A DNA stretch of 64,000 nucleotides, taken from the NCBI GenBank assembly GCA_021775525.1, contig JAJFHQ010000013.1, positions 30,451-94,450 of the forward strand. Reading direction: 5' to 3'. A model generated the notes under the pieces. The model saw nothing but the letters and a program-made list of their open reading frames with translations. It was not told the origin of the DNA and made no database searches. Numbering within the stretch: position 1 is the stretch's first letter; every line of letters begins with the position of its first letter. This document shows, piece by piece, positions 1 to 9,068 of this stretch. The stretch comes from Hyphomicrobiales bacterium. Its GTDB lineage: Bacteria; Pseudomonadota; Alphaproteobacteria; Rhizobiales; Methyloligellaceae. The position numbers and the translations under genes are program-made.

Positions 1-419
1 CAGGTCCTTCCGCATTGCTGGGGCTGCAGGGACAGATCGATGAGCATTTTTCCGGTAACAGCGTTGAGGAGATCGTGACCTCCTTGGAAAGTGCCAGTGG
101 AGCGGAATCTGAATGGGCAAAGGAAACGGCTCGAACTATCGCAAGGAATTCTCCCCTAAGCATGAAAGTAGCCTTCCGTCAGGTTCGAAATTCAGGACAG
201 CTCTCCCTGGAAGAGGCATTGGAGTTGGAAGCGCGTATCGCGCGTGTCTTTTTAACCGGCGATGAGCTTTATGAGGGTGTCCGCGCACTCCTTGTCGACA
301 AGGACGGAAAACCGGACTGGGCTCCAGCGTCACTCGAAGATGTGAGCAATGAGATGGTTGAGGCTTGTTTCCCGGCACCAGAGAGTGATGGTTTCAAACC
401 GGTAAATCCGTTTCTTTGA
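1..419 (+). CDS. 3-hydroxyisobutyryl-CoA hydrolase, C-terminal part (5' end outside window)
   Basis: The reading frame is open from the left edge and ends at TGA 417-419; about 139 codons are visible. The segment SPLSMKVAFRQVR followed by LEEALELEARIARVF, then F/YEGVRALLVDKDGKPDW, is the typical C-terminal third of 3-hydroxyisobutyryl-CoA hydrolases, a crotonase-fold branch. This enzyme releases 3-hydroxyisobutyrate from its CoA ester in valine breakdown. The catalytic core lies upstream of the window, so the active site cannot be checked. A less specific enoyl-CoA hydratase/isomerase is the alternative, but the EGVRA.L.DKD..P.W ending favours the hydrolase. Confidence 0.8.
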   Translation, partial: GPSALLGLQGQIDEHFSGNSVEEIVTSLESASGAESEWAKETARTIARNSPLSMKVAFRQVRNSGQLSLEEALELEARIARVFLTGDELYEGVRALLVDKDGKPDWAPASLEDVSNEMVEACFPAPESDGFKPVNPFL

Positions 420-434
420 AATTTTCGGAATGCG

Positions 435-462
435 TTAATAGGAATTTAAGCTTTCCTATTAA
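435..462. promoter_or_regulatory. perfect 10-bp inverted repeat upstream of ldtR, candidate operator
   Basis: TTAATAGGAA (435-444) and TTCCTATTAA (453-462) are perfect inverted complements separated by 8 bases. The repeat lies about 70 bases before the ldtR start, in the short gap after the preceding gene. MarR proteins bind palindromes of this size and often repress their own gene, so autoregulation by LdtR is an inference. It has no T-tract and an AT-rich stem, so it is a poor terminator. Confidence 0.4.
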
Positions 463-531
463 GCCCATTTTAGTGCGCCTCCTGTAGTGTTCTCGCCATA
501 TGGGGAGACTATCAAACAAAAGAGGCAGGTC

Positions 532-1038
532 ATGAGCGTCGCCTTGGACATGAGTCACGAGACGGTACCCGAAAAAGAAGAACTTAAAGGGCACTATCTT
601 AAATCACTGCGGATGATCGAGCGGCTGCATAGGCTGTTGCTCGATGTCATCAAGGATGAATTTGAACGGATTGGTCGTTCGGAAGTAAACAGCGTTCAGG
701 CGCTTTTGCTGTTCAACATCGGCGATGCCGAGTTGACTGCGGGCGAGTTGAGAAGCCGGGGGTATTACTTGGGCTCCAACGTTTCCTACAACCTGAAGAA
801 ACTGGTCGAAGCCGGCTACATTCACCACGAACGCTCCACCAGTGACCGTAGGTCGGTGCGCGTGCGGTTGACGGATAAAGGCAAGGAAGTCTGTGACGTC
901 ATCCATGAATTGTACAATCGGCAGATGGATTCGCTTGAGCAGGTTGGCGGAGTTGACGATAACGATCTGGATAAAATGAACTCGGCTTTGTTCAGCCTTG
1001 AGAAATTCTGGGCCAACCAAATTCGCTATCGGCTGTAA
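532..1038 (+). CDS. ldtR: MarR-family transcriptional regulator LdtR
   Basis: A 168-residue winged-helix regulator. The wing region LTAGELRSRGYYLGSNVSYN..KKLVEAGYIHHERSTSDRRSVRVRLTDKGKEV is complete and is typical of the LdtR branch known from Liberibacter and other Hyphomicrobiales, where it controls an L,D-transpeptidase gene. Here an L,D-transpeptidase follows directly downstream, as expected. ATG 532 is chosen because AGAGGCAGG sits just upstream; an in-frame ATG at 487 would add 15 unlikely residues. A strong hairpin terminator follows, so the two genes probably have separate transcripts. The family assignment is firm; the direct target relationship is inferred from known relatives and adjacency. 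Confidence 0.85.
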   Translation: MSVALDMSHETVPEKEELKGHYLKSLRMIERLHRLLLDVIKDEFERIGRSEVNSVQALLLFNIGDAELTAGELRSRGYYLGSNVSYNLKKLVEAGYIHHERSTSDRRSVRVRLTDKGKEVCDVIHELYNRQMDSLEQVGGVDDNDLDKMNSALFSLEKFWANQIRYRL

Positions 1039-1066
1039 TTACCACTGCATCTGTAGGCAAACTTTT

Positions 1067-1096
1067 CCCCCGGAGTTTCGGCTCCGGGGGTTTTTT
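1067..1096 (+). terminator. intrinsic terminator after ldtR
   Basis: A 9-bp GC-rich stem, CCCCCGGAG (1067-1075) with CTCCGGGGG (1082-1090) around a 6-base loop, is followed by six T. It lies 29 bases after the ldtR stop. Confidence 0.9.
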
Positions 1097-1321
1097 ATTT
1101 GAATGAAAATACCCCACTTATCCCCAGAAAATCAGAGACCCCCAAAGTTTCGACAAAATCCATTCCTAGCGTGCCGTGCAAAGGGCATATTGGCGTTCGC
1201 AACTTGGATGCTCAGCTGTTTGTAAATCACAAATGGGACATCAAGTCGTGTTTTGTTAACCCGTAAAAACTAATGATAAGAACTGCAGCGTGTGATTCTG
1301 CTGCCCGGAAGGGGTCCGGAT

Positions 1322-2626
1322 GTGAGGAATGTAACAGTGCCAATTAAGTATTTGCGTAGGTACATAGACCACAGTTCAAAACTGACATTGGCACTCGCAC
1401 TTGCCGTTGCGGTGCTGTGGACCGGCTCCTCTAGAGCTGATGTCGGTTCTGAGGACTGGGGTAAAACCTGGAATGCACGCGGCTTTTCATATGATCAGTC
1501 ATATGGCCGCACCTTGGGACGGAAGTGGGAATCACAGCCTGCCAAGGGCTATCCGACACTCTCAAAATCGAACATTGCACCGCTCCAGGCTGCCATAAAG
1601 CATTATCGCGCAATCGTAGGCAGGGGCGGATGGAAGCCATTGCCGATGATGAAGTTGCGCGCAGGTGTACGCCATCATGCGGTGGTGCTGTTGAGAAAGC
1701 GTCTGGAATTATCGCGCGATCTGCGGCCGAGCAACGGATATTCGAAAGCGTTTGGTTACTATCTCACTGAAGCTGTGAAGCGCTTTCAGTCTCGCAATGG
1801 CCTGACACCCACTGGCGTCGTAAACAAGCCGACTATCATGGCGCTCAACGTGCCTGCGAAAGTTCGATTAAACCAGCTCAAGACAAACCTTGCGCGCCTG
1901 CGCACGCTGTCCAGGTCAGCTGCAAAAAAATATGTTGTAGTGAACATTCCCGCTGCACAAATAGAAGCTGTTCAGAGCGATCAGGTGGTCTCGAGGCATG
2001 CTGCTGTTGTTGGCAAGGTTGATCGTCGAACACCCATTCTGCGCTCTAAAATCCACCAGATAAATTTCAATCCCTATTGGCATATTCCACAAAGCATCGT
2101 GCGCAAGGATCTTGTGCCCAAGGCGAAAATGTATGCGCGCCGCGGCAAGGATATTCTCAGCGAGTATCGCATTGATGCCTATAGCGGCAACCGGAAGCTT
2201 GACCCGAAAAAAATCAACTGGAATTCATCCGCTGTGTATAGTTACGCCTATCGCCAGCAGCCGTGGAAAGACAATTCCATGGGATTTGTGAAAATCAATT
2301 TTCACAATGCGCATGCGGTTTACATGCACGACACACCGTCCAAGAGCCTTTTTTCCAGGAATTTCCGGGCGCATAGTTCTGGCTGTGTGCGCGTGCAGAA
2401 TGTAAAGCAGTTGGTTTCTTGGCTGCTCGAGAGCAACAGTGGCTGGGATGTTGGTAAAGTCGCGCAGATGGAACAGACCGGCGCCCGCAAGGACATCAAT
2501 CTGAAGCGGCGTGTTCCAGTTTATTTCGTTTACATTACTGCATGGGCGACAAAGGATGGAATCGTCAACTTCCGGCGCGATCTGTATGGACGCGACCGGG
2601 TGGGAGCGACCGCATCAGCCTATTAG
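1322..2626 (+). CDS. L,D-transpeptidase with peptidoglycan-binding domain
   Basis: A secreted enzyme of about 434 residues that forms or remodels 3-3 peptidoglycan crosslinks (or anchors proteins to peptidoglycan) in the periplasm. The N-terminus has a basic start and a hydrophobic stretch (LTLALALAVAVLW) ending near SSRA, a likely signal peptide. A peptidoglycan-binding helical repeat (YLTEAVKRFQSRNGLTPTG) precedes the YkuD catalytic domain, whose HSSGCVRV motif contains the nucleophilic cysteine near residue 355. GTG 1322 is preferred because AAGGGG lies 7 bases upstream; GTG 1292 or 1337 are alternatives. It corresponds to LdtP, the described target of LdtR. Architecture resembles the YcbB/LdtD group. 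Confidence 0.9.
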   Translation: MRNVTVPIKYLRRYIDHSSKLTLALALAVAVLWTGSSRADVGSEDWGKTWNARGFSYDQSYGRTLGRKWESQPAKGYPTLSKSNIAPLQAAIKHYRAIVGRGGWKPLPMMKLRAGVRHHAVVLLRKRLELSRDLRPSNGYSKAFGYYLTEAVKRFQSRNGLTPTGVVNKPTIMALNVPAKVRLNQLKTNLARLRTLSRSAAKKYVVVNIPAAQIEAVQSDQVVSRHAAVVGKVDRRTPILRSKIHQINFNPYWHIPQSIVRKDLVPKAKMYARRGKDILSEYRIDAYSGNRKLDPKKINWNSSAVYSYAYRQQPWKDNSMGFVKINFHNAHAVYMHDTPSKSLFSRNFRAHSSGCVRVQNVKQLVSWLLESNSGWDVGKVAQMEQTGARKDINLKRRVPVYFVYITAWATKDGIVNFRRDLYGRDRVGATASAY

Positions 2627-2665
2627 ACATAGATCAAAGTCCCCAATAATTGTTTGTGTGAAAGT

Positions 2666-2696
2666 GCCACCGTGAATTGTTCGCGGTGGCCTTTTT
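2666..2696 (+). terminator. intrinsic terminator after the L,D-transpeptidase gene
   Basis: GCCACCG (2666-2672) pairs perfectly with CGGTGGC (2684-2690) and is followed by CTTTTT. It lies 40 bases after the stop codon. Confidence 0.85.
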
Positions 2697-2725
2697 GATT
2701 CCGGCCTAGCTCATTTTCACCCGTA

Positions 2726-2748
2726 CCGAGAAAGTGAACTTTCATCGG
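2726..2748. promoter_or_regulatory. inverted repeat upstream of the hemA promoter
   Basis: CCGA-GAAAGT (2726-2735), two bases, then ACTTTC-A-TCGG (2738-2748). The inner 6-bp arms are perfect and the outer 4-bp arms pair after one bulged base. It ends just before a possible -35 element, so it could bind a regulator of heme synthesis. It does not match the Irr box or the FNR box that I know. Confidence 0.35.
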
Positions 2749-2750
2749 TA

Positions 2751-2779
2751 TTGGAATGGTTATAAGCTTTGTACTATAG
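2751..2779 (+). promoter_or_regulatory. possible housekeeping promoter of hemA
   Basis: TTGGAA (2751-2756) and CTATAG (2774-2779) are spaced 17 bases apart, about 60 bases before the hemA start and directly after the inverted repeat at 2726-2748. Read by eye only. Confidence 0.3.
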
Positions 2780-2837
2780 AGACGTGTATCAGGATTGATG
2801 CCACGCTCTTCATGAGAATGACGTGTAAGATTAGGGA

Positions 2838-4055
2838 ATGGCGATGAATTACGAGAAAAAATTCGCAGACGCCCTGAAGGAAATTAAGCGCGAAGGCCGC
2901 TATCGGGAATTTGCCGATATACGCCGTAAGTGCGGCAATTTCCCTAATGCACATCGTTTTAACGCTGATGAGAAGCACGATATCAAAGTGTGGTGTTCCA
3001 ACGACTATCTCGGCATGGGTCAGAATCCCAAAGTCATTTCGGCAATGCACAATGCCATCGATACCGCGGGTGCGGGCTCGGGCGGGACCCGCAATATTTC
3101 CGGTACGACTCATTATCACGTGGAACTTGAGGCGGAACTCGCAGACCTTCATGGAAAGGAAGCCGCACTACTTTTCACATCGGGTTATATTGCCAATGAT
3201 GCTTCAATCAGCATGCTAGTGAAACTGCTGCCTGGATGCGTAATTTTCTCTGATGAAAAAAATCACGCATCCATGATTGAAGGTATTCGCCATGGTGGCG
3301 GTCCAAAACATATCTGGCGTCATAACGATCTGGCGCATCTGGAAGAACTGTTACAGCAATACGACCAGGACACGCCGAAGCTAATTGCGTTCGAGTCGGT
3401 TTATTCCATGGATGGAACTATCTCGGCCATTGGTGACATTTGCAAACTGGCCAAAAAATATGGCGCACTGACATACTTGGACGAAGTTCATGCTGTTGGC
3501 CTCTACGGCCCGCGCGGCGGAGGAATTGCCGACCGGGACGGTGTGCTGGACATGGTCGATGTGATTGAGGGTACGCTGGCCAAGGGGTTTGGCATTATGG
3601 GCGGATATATCGCCGCAAACGCAGACATTGTCGATTCCATTCGCTCTTTTGCCCTGGGCTTCATTTTCACTACTTCACTGGCACCCACCATCGTGGCCGG
3701 CGCACTTGCCAGCGTGCGGCATTTGAAAGTGAGCCAGATTGAGCGCGAGCGTCATCAGGAGCGCGCCCAGACTCTGAAACGGCGTATGAAGGAAGCCGGA
3801 TTACCTGTGATGGACAACCCAAGCCATATTGTCCCCGTTATGGTTGGTGACCCTGTGCTTTGCAAATCTCTCACCGACGCATTGATGGAACGCTTCAATA
3901 TCTATGTGCAGCCCATCAATTATCCCACTGTACCCCGTGGCACCGAGCGCATTCGCTTGACCCCAAGCCCCATACACACCGACGAAGACATGGACCATCT
4001 CATTGATGCGTTGAACCAGTTATGGGGTGAGATGGATCTCAGGCGTGCCGCATAA
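2838..4055 (+). CDS. hemA: 5-aminolevulinate synthase
   Basis: A 405-residue PLP enzyme of the alpha-oxoamine synthase family. It condenses glycine and succinyl-CoA to 5-aminolevulinate, the first step of heme synthesis by the C4 (Shemin) route used by alphaproteobacteria. Visible marks are the N-terminal [11 protein letters not shown], the [11 protein letters not shown] segment, [15 protein letters not shown], and the PLP lysine near residue 248 in TLAKGFG. Length is normal for the family. ATG 2838 is used; the second ATG at 2844 would give the common MNYE start and is equally possible. An inverted repeat and a possible promoter lie upstream. The small DUF6898 gene follows 22 bases downstream. 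Confidence 0.97.
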   Translation: MAMNYEKKFADALKEIKREGRYREFADIRRKCGNFPNAHRFNADEKHDIKVWCSNDYLGMGQNPKVISAMHNAIDTAGAGSGGTRNISGTTHYHVELEAELADLHGKEAALLFTSGYIANDASISMLVKLLPGCVIFSDEKNHASMIEGIRHGGGPKHIWRHNDLAHLEELLQQYDQDTPKLIAFESVYSMDGTISAIGDICKLAKKYGALTYLDEVHAVGLYGPRGGGIADRDGVLDMVDVIEGTLAKGFGIMGGYIAANADIVDSIRSFALGFIFTTSLAPTIVAGALASVRHLKVSQIERERHQERAQTLKRRMKEAGLPVMDNPSHIVPVMVGDPVLCKSLTDALMERFNIYVQPINYPTVPRGTERIRLTPSPIHTDEDMDHLIDALNQLWGEMDLRRAA

Positions 4056-4077
4056 GCCTGACGATAGGGGCAAAGAC

Positions 4078-4335
4078 GTGGACCGTGTATCTGGACCGCG
4101 TGGTGAGATTTATATTGAGTACAAACAGGTCGGGCAGACCATGAAAGTGACCGCGATTGACGCGGTAACGGGCAAGGAAGCCGTTATCATGGGACCCGCT
4201 TCTACTGCACAATCTCAACTCCAAAAAATAGCGGTACAGAAACTCCAGATGCAGTTGAAAAAGGCTGATGAGGGGAAAAGGGCTGAGGCTGCAGAAAATG
4301 CGGCCAAGCCTGGTTCGAAAGGTTGGACAGCCTAA
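4078..4335 (+). CDS. DUF6898 family small protein
   Basis: A protein of about 85 residues with the core GEIYIEYKQVGQ.MKVTAIDAVTG.EAVIMGPAS and a lysine- and alanine-rich tail. This core is shared by the alphaproteobacterial DUF6898 family; the function is unknown. GTG 4078 is chosen because AGGGG lies upstream and because an earlier in-frame ATG at 4027 would overlap the end of hemA. The gene follows hemA by 22 bases and is probably cotranscribed. Its stop codon overlaps by 4 bases the stop of the convergent CoA-transferase gene. Confidence 0.75.
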   Translation: MDRVSGPRGEIYIEYKQVGQTMKVTAIDAVTGKEAVIMGPASTAQSQLQKIAVQKLQMQLKKADEGKRAEAAENAAKPGSKGWTA

Positions 4336-5081
4336 CTTGATCCAAACATTCTCGTTGCGAATTCCGGATATACCTCGCGGATTTCTTCGCCCACGGGACC
4401 GCGGATCAATTTCAACCAATCAGGTTCGGGAGGTTCGGTATTCGGTACGCCAGAGCCTTCCGGCATATCAAAATCAAAACCCGTTTCTCGCTTGATATCT
4501 TCCACGGTCTGGCCCGGGTGGAGGCTTTTAAGCAGAAAACGCTCTTTATCTTTGATGAATTCAAACAGGCATCGCCCCGTCACCAGAGCATGAGGCCCAC
4601 CAGGCCGGTACAAGTTTTCCTCCGACACACCAGGCGCACTCACATAATCAACTTTGGAAACCAATGTACGAGCTGTGTGCTCCTGCCGGAACAGGATCAC
4701 GCGTGGGACTATGTAGTAGAGATAAGCTGAGCCGAAAGAGCCGGGAAAGCGGGCTTTGGGTTTGTCCGGGTCGCCAATCGAGACCAAATTGATATTGGCT
4801 TGGCCATCAATTTGAACACCGCTCAGAAAAAACGCATCGATACGCCCCTGGGCGGCACAATCGAATAACTCTCTCGCACCATCGGTGAAGGTAGGGTTCG
4901 AAGTGCGCCCTAGAAGAGTCACTCTCAAAGTGCCACCAGAAAGTTCTCGCGCCAGCAAGGCTGCCGAGCCCGGAATCGGGGATGCTGCGCCCACCGCCAC
5001 ATGGGACAGCCCGGATAACATGCGGGCAATCACTGCGATCATGAGTTCCTCGGTCCGCACCTCGCTCATTACATCGCTCAT
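4332..5081 (-). CDS. CoA-transferase, beta subunit (glutaconate CoA-transferase B-like)
   Basis: A 249-residue family-I CoA-transferase beta subunit. Visible segments include SHVAVGAASPIPGSAALLARE near the N-terminus, the GVQIDGQANINLVSIG loop and CLFEFIKDKERFLLKSLHPG. ATG 5081 is chosen because it forms an ATGA overlap with the stop of the upstream alpha subunit, a sign of translational coupling; an in-frame upstream start at 5108 would overlap more. Relatives include glutaconate CoA-transferase and IpdB of steroid ring breakdown, but the substrate here cannot be read from sequence. No steroid or aromatic degradation genes are nearby. Confidence 0.85.
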   Translation of the reverse strand: MSDVMSEVRTEELMIAVIARMLSGLSHVAVGAASPIPGSAALLARELSGGTLRVTLLGRTSNPTFTDGARELFDCAAQGRIDAFFLSGVQIDGQANINLVSIGDPDKPKARFPGSFGSAYLYYIVPRVILFRQEHTARTLVSKVDYVSAPGVSEENLYRPGGPHALVTGRCLFEFIKDKERFLLKSLHPGQTVEDIKRETGFDFDMPEGSGVPNTEPPEPDWLKLIRGPVGEEIREVYPEFATRMFGSS

Positions 5082-5908
5082 TCGGCGGCTGTCCTGCTGG
5101 TCACCCATTCGTCGAGATAGGCATCAAATCCTTCTTGCGTGCGGGCCAGTTCCGCGTAGTGAGACAGATGCTCGTTATCGCGTTCATAATAATGGGGAAC
5201 ACCAAGGGGCCATGCGCCCTTATGCGCTTTGGCGATGGCTGAAATGTAGAGACCGGGTATCGTTCCGGCCGCTGTTTGCGGGTCGGACAGAAGGTCACCA
5301 TCAACGATCTTTTCAACGGTGACATAGGCCGCTTTAGAGGCGTGGGCCATGACCATCAATTCCCGCCGTAACCCAATCCAGACATTGCCGTGAACATCGC
5401 CCTTTGCACCATGAAACAGGGTAGCGTCAGGCTTGATCGCGGGCAGGTAGACAATTGGATCATTCTCACCAAACGGATTGTCAGCCACATGCCAATCATC
5501 CCGCCGGGCGAGGATATCACTGCCGATCAATCCTCTCAGAGGCATGAAGGGCACGCCTTTTTCGCTGGCCTGCAAAGCGGCGTGAATGGCGGGGCAGGTG
5601 GTGTCCCTCATGGTGATTTTCTGGTGTTTAATGGCATCGGTAAAACGTGGCGCCAGGCCGTGTTCACCCAGTGTTACGGCTGCTGTTTCAATTTCCGACA
5701 CGCATCCTGCGCCAATCAACAATTCTGCCTGAATGCCAAATTGAGGAACGCCCAAAAGCCGCAAGTTCCTTGCACCGCGCCGGACAAGAGCCCGAATGCC
5801 TTCCATGGAGCAGGGCGCATATTCTGGAGGTAACGCAAGCAGCGCTCCATCTGGTATTTTTGCAGCGATTTCGGCAGCGGATGTCAGAACAGCGGTCATG
5901 GAAGCCAC
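5078..5908 (-). CDS. CoA-transferase, alpha subunit
   Basis: A 276-residue alpha subunit partner of the gene that follows it on the minus strand. It shows the family-I features: an N-terminal [12 protein letters not shown] segment, [20 protein letters not shown], and [23 protein letters not shown]. The annotated start is GTG 5908; ATG 5899 three codons later is an alternative, and neither has a clear ribosome-binding site. Together the two subunits would swap CoA between acyl groups. The pair is a two-gene operon divergent from glyA. Confidence 0.85.
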   Translation of the reverse strand: MASMTAVLTSAAEIAAKIPDGALLALPPEYAPCSMEGIRALVRRGARNLRLLGVPQFGIQAELLIGAGCVSEIETAAVTLGEHGLAPRFTDAIKHQKITMRDTTCPAIHAALQASEKGVPFMPLRGLIGSDILARRDDWHVADNPFGENDPIVYLPAIKPDATLFHGAKGDVHGNVWIGLRRELMVMAHASKAAYVTVEKIVDGDLLSDPQTAAGTIPGLYISAIAKAHKGAWPLGVPHYYERDNEHLSHYAELARTQEGFDAYLDEWVTSRTAAE

Positions 5909-6053
5909 ATTTCAGTTGGACACATACACGGCAACATATCCCATTAAAGCTTGCCAAATACAAAATTTGCCAATCCTTGGAGTCTTCCATCAACATGTGG
6001 TAAGTGGGCGTGAATATATCCGGCTGAACCAGAAAATCACGAGGAGCGATCAC

Positions 6054-7370
6054 ATGTCGGTTGCGGATGCCCCTGACACTGAGATTCGGGTGCCCGGTTT
6101 CTTCGAGAAATCAATTGCCGAACGAGACCCAGAAATCTGGGCCTCAATCCAGGCAGAACTCGGGCGTCAGCAGAATGAAATTGAACTGATCGCTTCGGAA
6201 AACATCGTCTCACGCGCGGTCCTCGAAGCTGCCGGTTCAGTTCTCACAAACAAATATGCTGAAGGTTATCCTGGCAGACGTTATTATGGCGGCTGCAAAC
6301 ATGTGGATGTTGCAGAAAGCCTTGCAATCGAACGGGTCACGCGTCTTTTCGACTGTAAGTTTGCCAATGTTCAGCCAAGCTCTGGGTCACAGGCAAACCA
6401 GGGCGCGTTCATGGCTCTGATAAAACCGGGTGACACCATCATGGGTCTCTCGCTTGCGGCGGGCGGTCACCTCACCCATGGCGCACCTCCCAATCAGTCG
6501 GGAAAGTGGTTTCATGCGGTTCGGTACGGCGTGAAGCCGGACGATTGCCTGATCGATTTTGATGAAGTCGAACAGCTGGCAAACGAGCACAAACCAAAAC
6601 TCATTATCGCCGGCGGGTCCGCCTATCCGCGGATCATTGATTTTGCCCGCTTCCGCGAAATAGCCGATTCTGTTGGTGCTTATTTCATGGTTGATATGGC
6701 GCATTTCGCCGGTCTCGTGGCGGCTGGAGTTCACCCAAGTCCGTTTCCCCATGCGCATATTGCAACCTCAACCACCCACAAAACATTGAGGGGTCCGCGT
6801 GGCGGATTGATCCTGACCAACGATGAGGACATCGCCAAGAAGGTCAACTCAGCAATTTTTCCAGGCATCCAGGGCGGCCCCCTCATGCATGTCGTTGCCG
6901 CCAAAGCCGTGGCTTTCCAGGAAGCTTTGCAGCCCTCTTTCAAGGTTTACTCCCAAGCGGTGGTGGAAAATGCGCGCGCGTTGGCCACAAAATTGAGCAA
7001 GGGTGGTCTGGATATCGTTTCCGGCGGCACCGATACGCATCTTCTGCTTGTTGACCTGAGGCCCAAGGGGCTGACTGGCCGGGACGCGGAAGCCGCAATG
7101 GGCCGGGCCAATATTACCTGCAACAAAAATGGTGTGCCGTTTGATCCGGAAAAGCCCATGGTCACCTCCGGCGTTCGACTCGGAACGCCGGCCGGCACAA
7201 CGCGGGGTTTTGGGGTTTCCGAATTCCAGGCCATCGGAGAAATGATCATTGATGTGCTGGACGGTCTTGCCGCCAATGGGCCGGACTCAAATGCTGAAAT
7301 CGAGTCAGCGGTGAAAGTGAAGGTGGTCGCCTTGTGTGGCCGCTTTCCTATCTACGCGTCGGGCGTATAA
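6054..7370 (+). CDS. glyA: serine hydroxymethyltransferase
   Basis: A 438-residue PLP enzyme that interconverts serine and glycine while loading tetrahydrofolate with a one-carbon unit. Family marks are [34 protein letters not shown] and the PLP lysine near residue 243 in [15 protein letters not shown] 6054 is chosen because GAGGAGCG sits upstream and the N-terminus fits the family; the open frame reaches back to 5796 over the divergent gene. It heads the glyA-nrdR-rib-nusB-thiL run. Glycine made here also feeds 5-aminolevulinate synthase, encoded nearby. Confidence 0.97.
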   Translation: MSVADAPDTEIRVPGFFEKSIAERDPEIWASIQAELGRQQNEIELIASENIVSRAVLEAAGSVLTNKYAEGYPGRRYYGGCKHVDVAESLAIERVTRLFDCKFANVQPSSGSQANQGAFMALIKPGDTIMGLSLAAGGHLTHGAPPNQSGKWFHAVRYGVKPDDCLIDFDEVEQLANEHKPKLIIAGGSAYPRIIDFARFREIADSVGAYFMVDMAHFAGLVAAGVHPSPFPHAHIATSTTHKTLRGPRGGLILTNDEDIAKKVNSAIFPGIQGGPLMHVVAAKAVAFQEALQPSFKVYSQAVVENARALATKLSKGGLDIVSGGTDTHLLLVDLRPKGLTGRDAEAAMGRANITCNKNGVPFDPEKPMVTSGVRLGTPAGTTRGFGVSEFQAIGEMIIDVLDGLAANGPDSNAEIESAVKVKVVALCGRFPIYASGV

Positions 7371-7419
7371 AAAATATGACCATCGGCCAGCGCAGGCCGC
7401 GGGTGAGGGAGGCAGTATT

Positions 7420-7911
7420 ATGCGGTGCCCATATTGCGGGAGCACCAACACGCAGGTGAAGGATTCACGCCCCTCCGAGGATCATACTGCGATCCGCAGG
7501 CGGCGTGTTTGCTCTGACTGTTCCGGCAGATTCACCACCTTTGAGCGCGTGCAGTTGCGCGAATTGACGGTGGTGAAAAAGACTGGTCGACGCGTGCCGT
7601 TTGATCGCGACAAGCTCATGAGGTCCTTGCAGATAGCATTGCGCAAGAGATCGGTTGAGCCAGAACGTGTGGAGCGCATGGTGAGCGGTATCGTCCGCAG
7701 ACTAGAGAATATGGGCGAGGGCGATATTAAGTCTGAAACCATAGGACGTCTGGTTATGGAAGGCCTGAAAGGGCTCGATGACGTGGCATATGTCCGCTTT
7801 GCCTCCGTCTACAAAAATTTCCGCGAAGCTCGCGATTTTGAGGAATTGCTTGGCGAACTGGCGGGTGATGAAGACGAAGATGATGCACTTCCCAAACGCG
7901 ATGCAGACTGA
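7420..7911 (+). CDS. nrdR: transcriptional repressor NrdR
   Basis: A 163-residue regulator of ribonucleotide reductase genes that senses ATP/dATP. The N-terminal zinc ribbon has CPYCGS and [13 protein letters not shown], and the ATP-cone follows with [20 protein letters not shown]. The tail [14 protein letters not shown] is acidic. ATG 7420 begins the invariant MRCPYC start and has GAGGGAGG upstream. It lies 49 bases after glyA and before ribD, a common alphaproteobacterial order. Confidence 0.97.
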   Translation: MRCPYCGSTNTQVKDSRPSEDHTAIRRRRVCSDCSGRFTTFERVQLRELTVVKKTGRRVPFDRDKLMRSLQIALRKRSVEPERVERMVSGIVRRLENMGEGDIKSETIGRLVMEGLKGLDDVAYVRFASVYKNFREARDFEELLGELAGDEDEDDALPKRDAD

Positions 7912-7946
7912 TCCTTCATGCACTCGGCAAGCCGAGGCGCACCGCT

Positions 7947-9062
7947 ATGTCCACTTTAGATAACCATTTTATGAGAGGTGCCCTGGCGATGGCGCGCCGG
8001 GGACTTGGCCGGACAAGACCAAATCCGTCAGTTGGTGCGGTTGTCGTGCGTCCGGGAGAGCCTCCTGAACTTGTAGCCAGAGGGTCGACTAAGCCCGGGG
8101 GCAGGCCCCATGCAGAGCGCGTGACACTTGAGAAAGCGGGTGATCAGGCCAAAGGCTGCACGCTCTATGTAACGCTTGAACCCTGTGCACATCATGGAAA
8201 AACACCGCCATGCACTGAGGCTATTATTGACGCAGGTATTTCGCGCGTTGTGTGCTCCGTACACGATCCAGACCCGCGCGTGGCAGGTGCCGGTATCGCA
8301 AAATTGCGCGCGGCAGGTCTCGTAGTGGATGAAGGTGTTCTCGAAGAAGAAGGGGCGCGTATCTCGCTCGGCCATGCCCTGCGGGTTAAGAAGAACAGGC
8401 CGTTGGTGCAACTTAAACTGGCCGTCGGCTCTGATGGCCTCATACCCAAAGGTGAGGGTAAGCCGGTGTGGGTAACAGGGGAAGAGGCACGAGCGCACGG
8501 GCATCTGTTGCGTGCACGTTGCGACGCAATTCTGACCGGTCGCGGAACGATTGAAGCCGATGACCCGGCACTGACCTGCCGTTTGCCAGGCCTGGTAGAG
8601 CGTTCACCCGTCAGGGTTGTCCTCGATAGCCAATTAAAGATCAATCAGGGTGCAAACATCTTTGCCGGCTTGCACGAGGTGCCACTCTGGATATTTTGTT
8701 CCGCTGAGGCTGACAGAAAAGCCACCGCCACGTTAGAAGAGACTGGTGCAGACATTTTTCACGTCGAACAAACCGTAGAAGGAGTGCTCAATCCCGCAAC
8801 TGTACTTACCGAGTTAGCCAGGCGGGGTATTACGCGCCTGCTGATCGAAGGCGGACCAAGCGTTGCAGGGAGCTTCTGGACTGCAGACCTGATTGACGAG
8901 ATATATCTCTACCAGGGAACAAAACCTGCCGGGCCATCTGGTCTCAGGGCCCTGTCGGACGCAGGCCTCGAAGCCATCACGAGCTCGCCATTATTCACCC
9001 TTGAGGAGACGCGGGTGTTTGGTCCAGATAATCTCACCATTTATCGCCGTCTCGACGTATAA
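7947..9062 (+). CDS. ribD: bifunctional riboflavin biosynthesis deaminase/reductase RibD
   Basis: A 371-residue two-domain enzyme. The N-terminal deaminase (about 1-145) has RPNPSVGAVVV, the zinc-binding HAE and the TLEPCAHHGKTPPC motif. The C-terminal reductase (about 150-370) begins at RPLVQLKLAVGSDG and contains the segment LLIEGGPSVAGSF. It carries out the deamination and ribityl-forming reduction steps after GTP cyclohydrolase II. It lies 35 bases after nrdR and 6 bases before ribE, so it belongs to a riboflavin operon. No FMN riboswitch is apparent upstream. Confidence 0.96.
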   Translation: MSTLDNHFMRGALAMARRGLGRTRPNPSVGAVVVRPGEPPELVARGSTKPGGRPHAERVTLEKAGDQAKGCTLYVTLEPCAHHGKTPPCTEAIIDAGISRVVCSVHDPDPRVAGAGIAKLRAAGLVVDEGVLEEEGARISLGHALRVKKNRPLVQLKLAVGSDGLIPKGEGKPVWVTGEEARAHGHLLRARCDAILTGRGTIEADDPALTCRLPGLVERSPVRVVLDSQLKINQGANIFAGLHEVPLWIFCSAEADRKATATLEETGADIFHVEQTVEGVLNPATVLTELARRGITRLLIEGGPSVAGSFWTADLIDEIYLYQGTKPAGPSGLRALSDAGLEAITSSPLFTLEETRVFGPDNLTIYRRLDV

Positions 9063-9068
9063 GCACAC

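Noticed and set aside
7912..7946. FMN riboswitch ahead of ribD
   Set aside because: The gap is 35 bases, too short for the element, and none of its conserved parts are visible before glyA or nrdR either.
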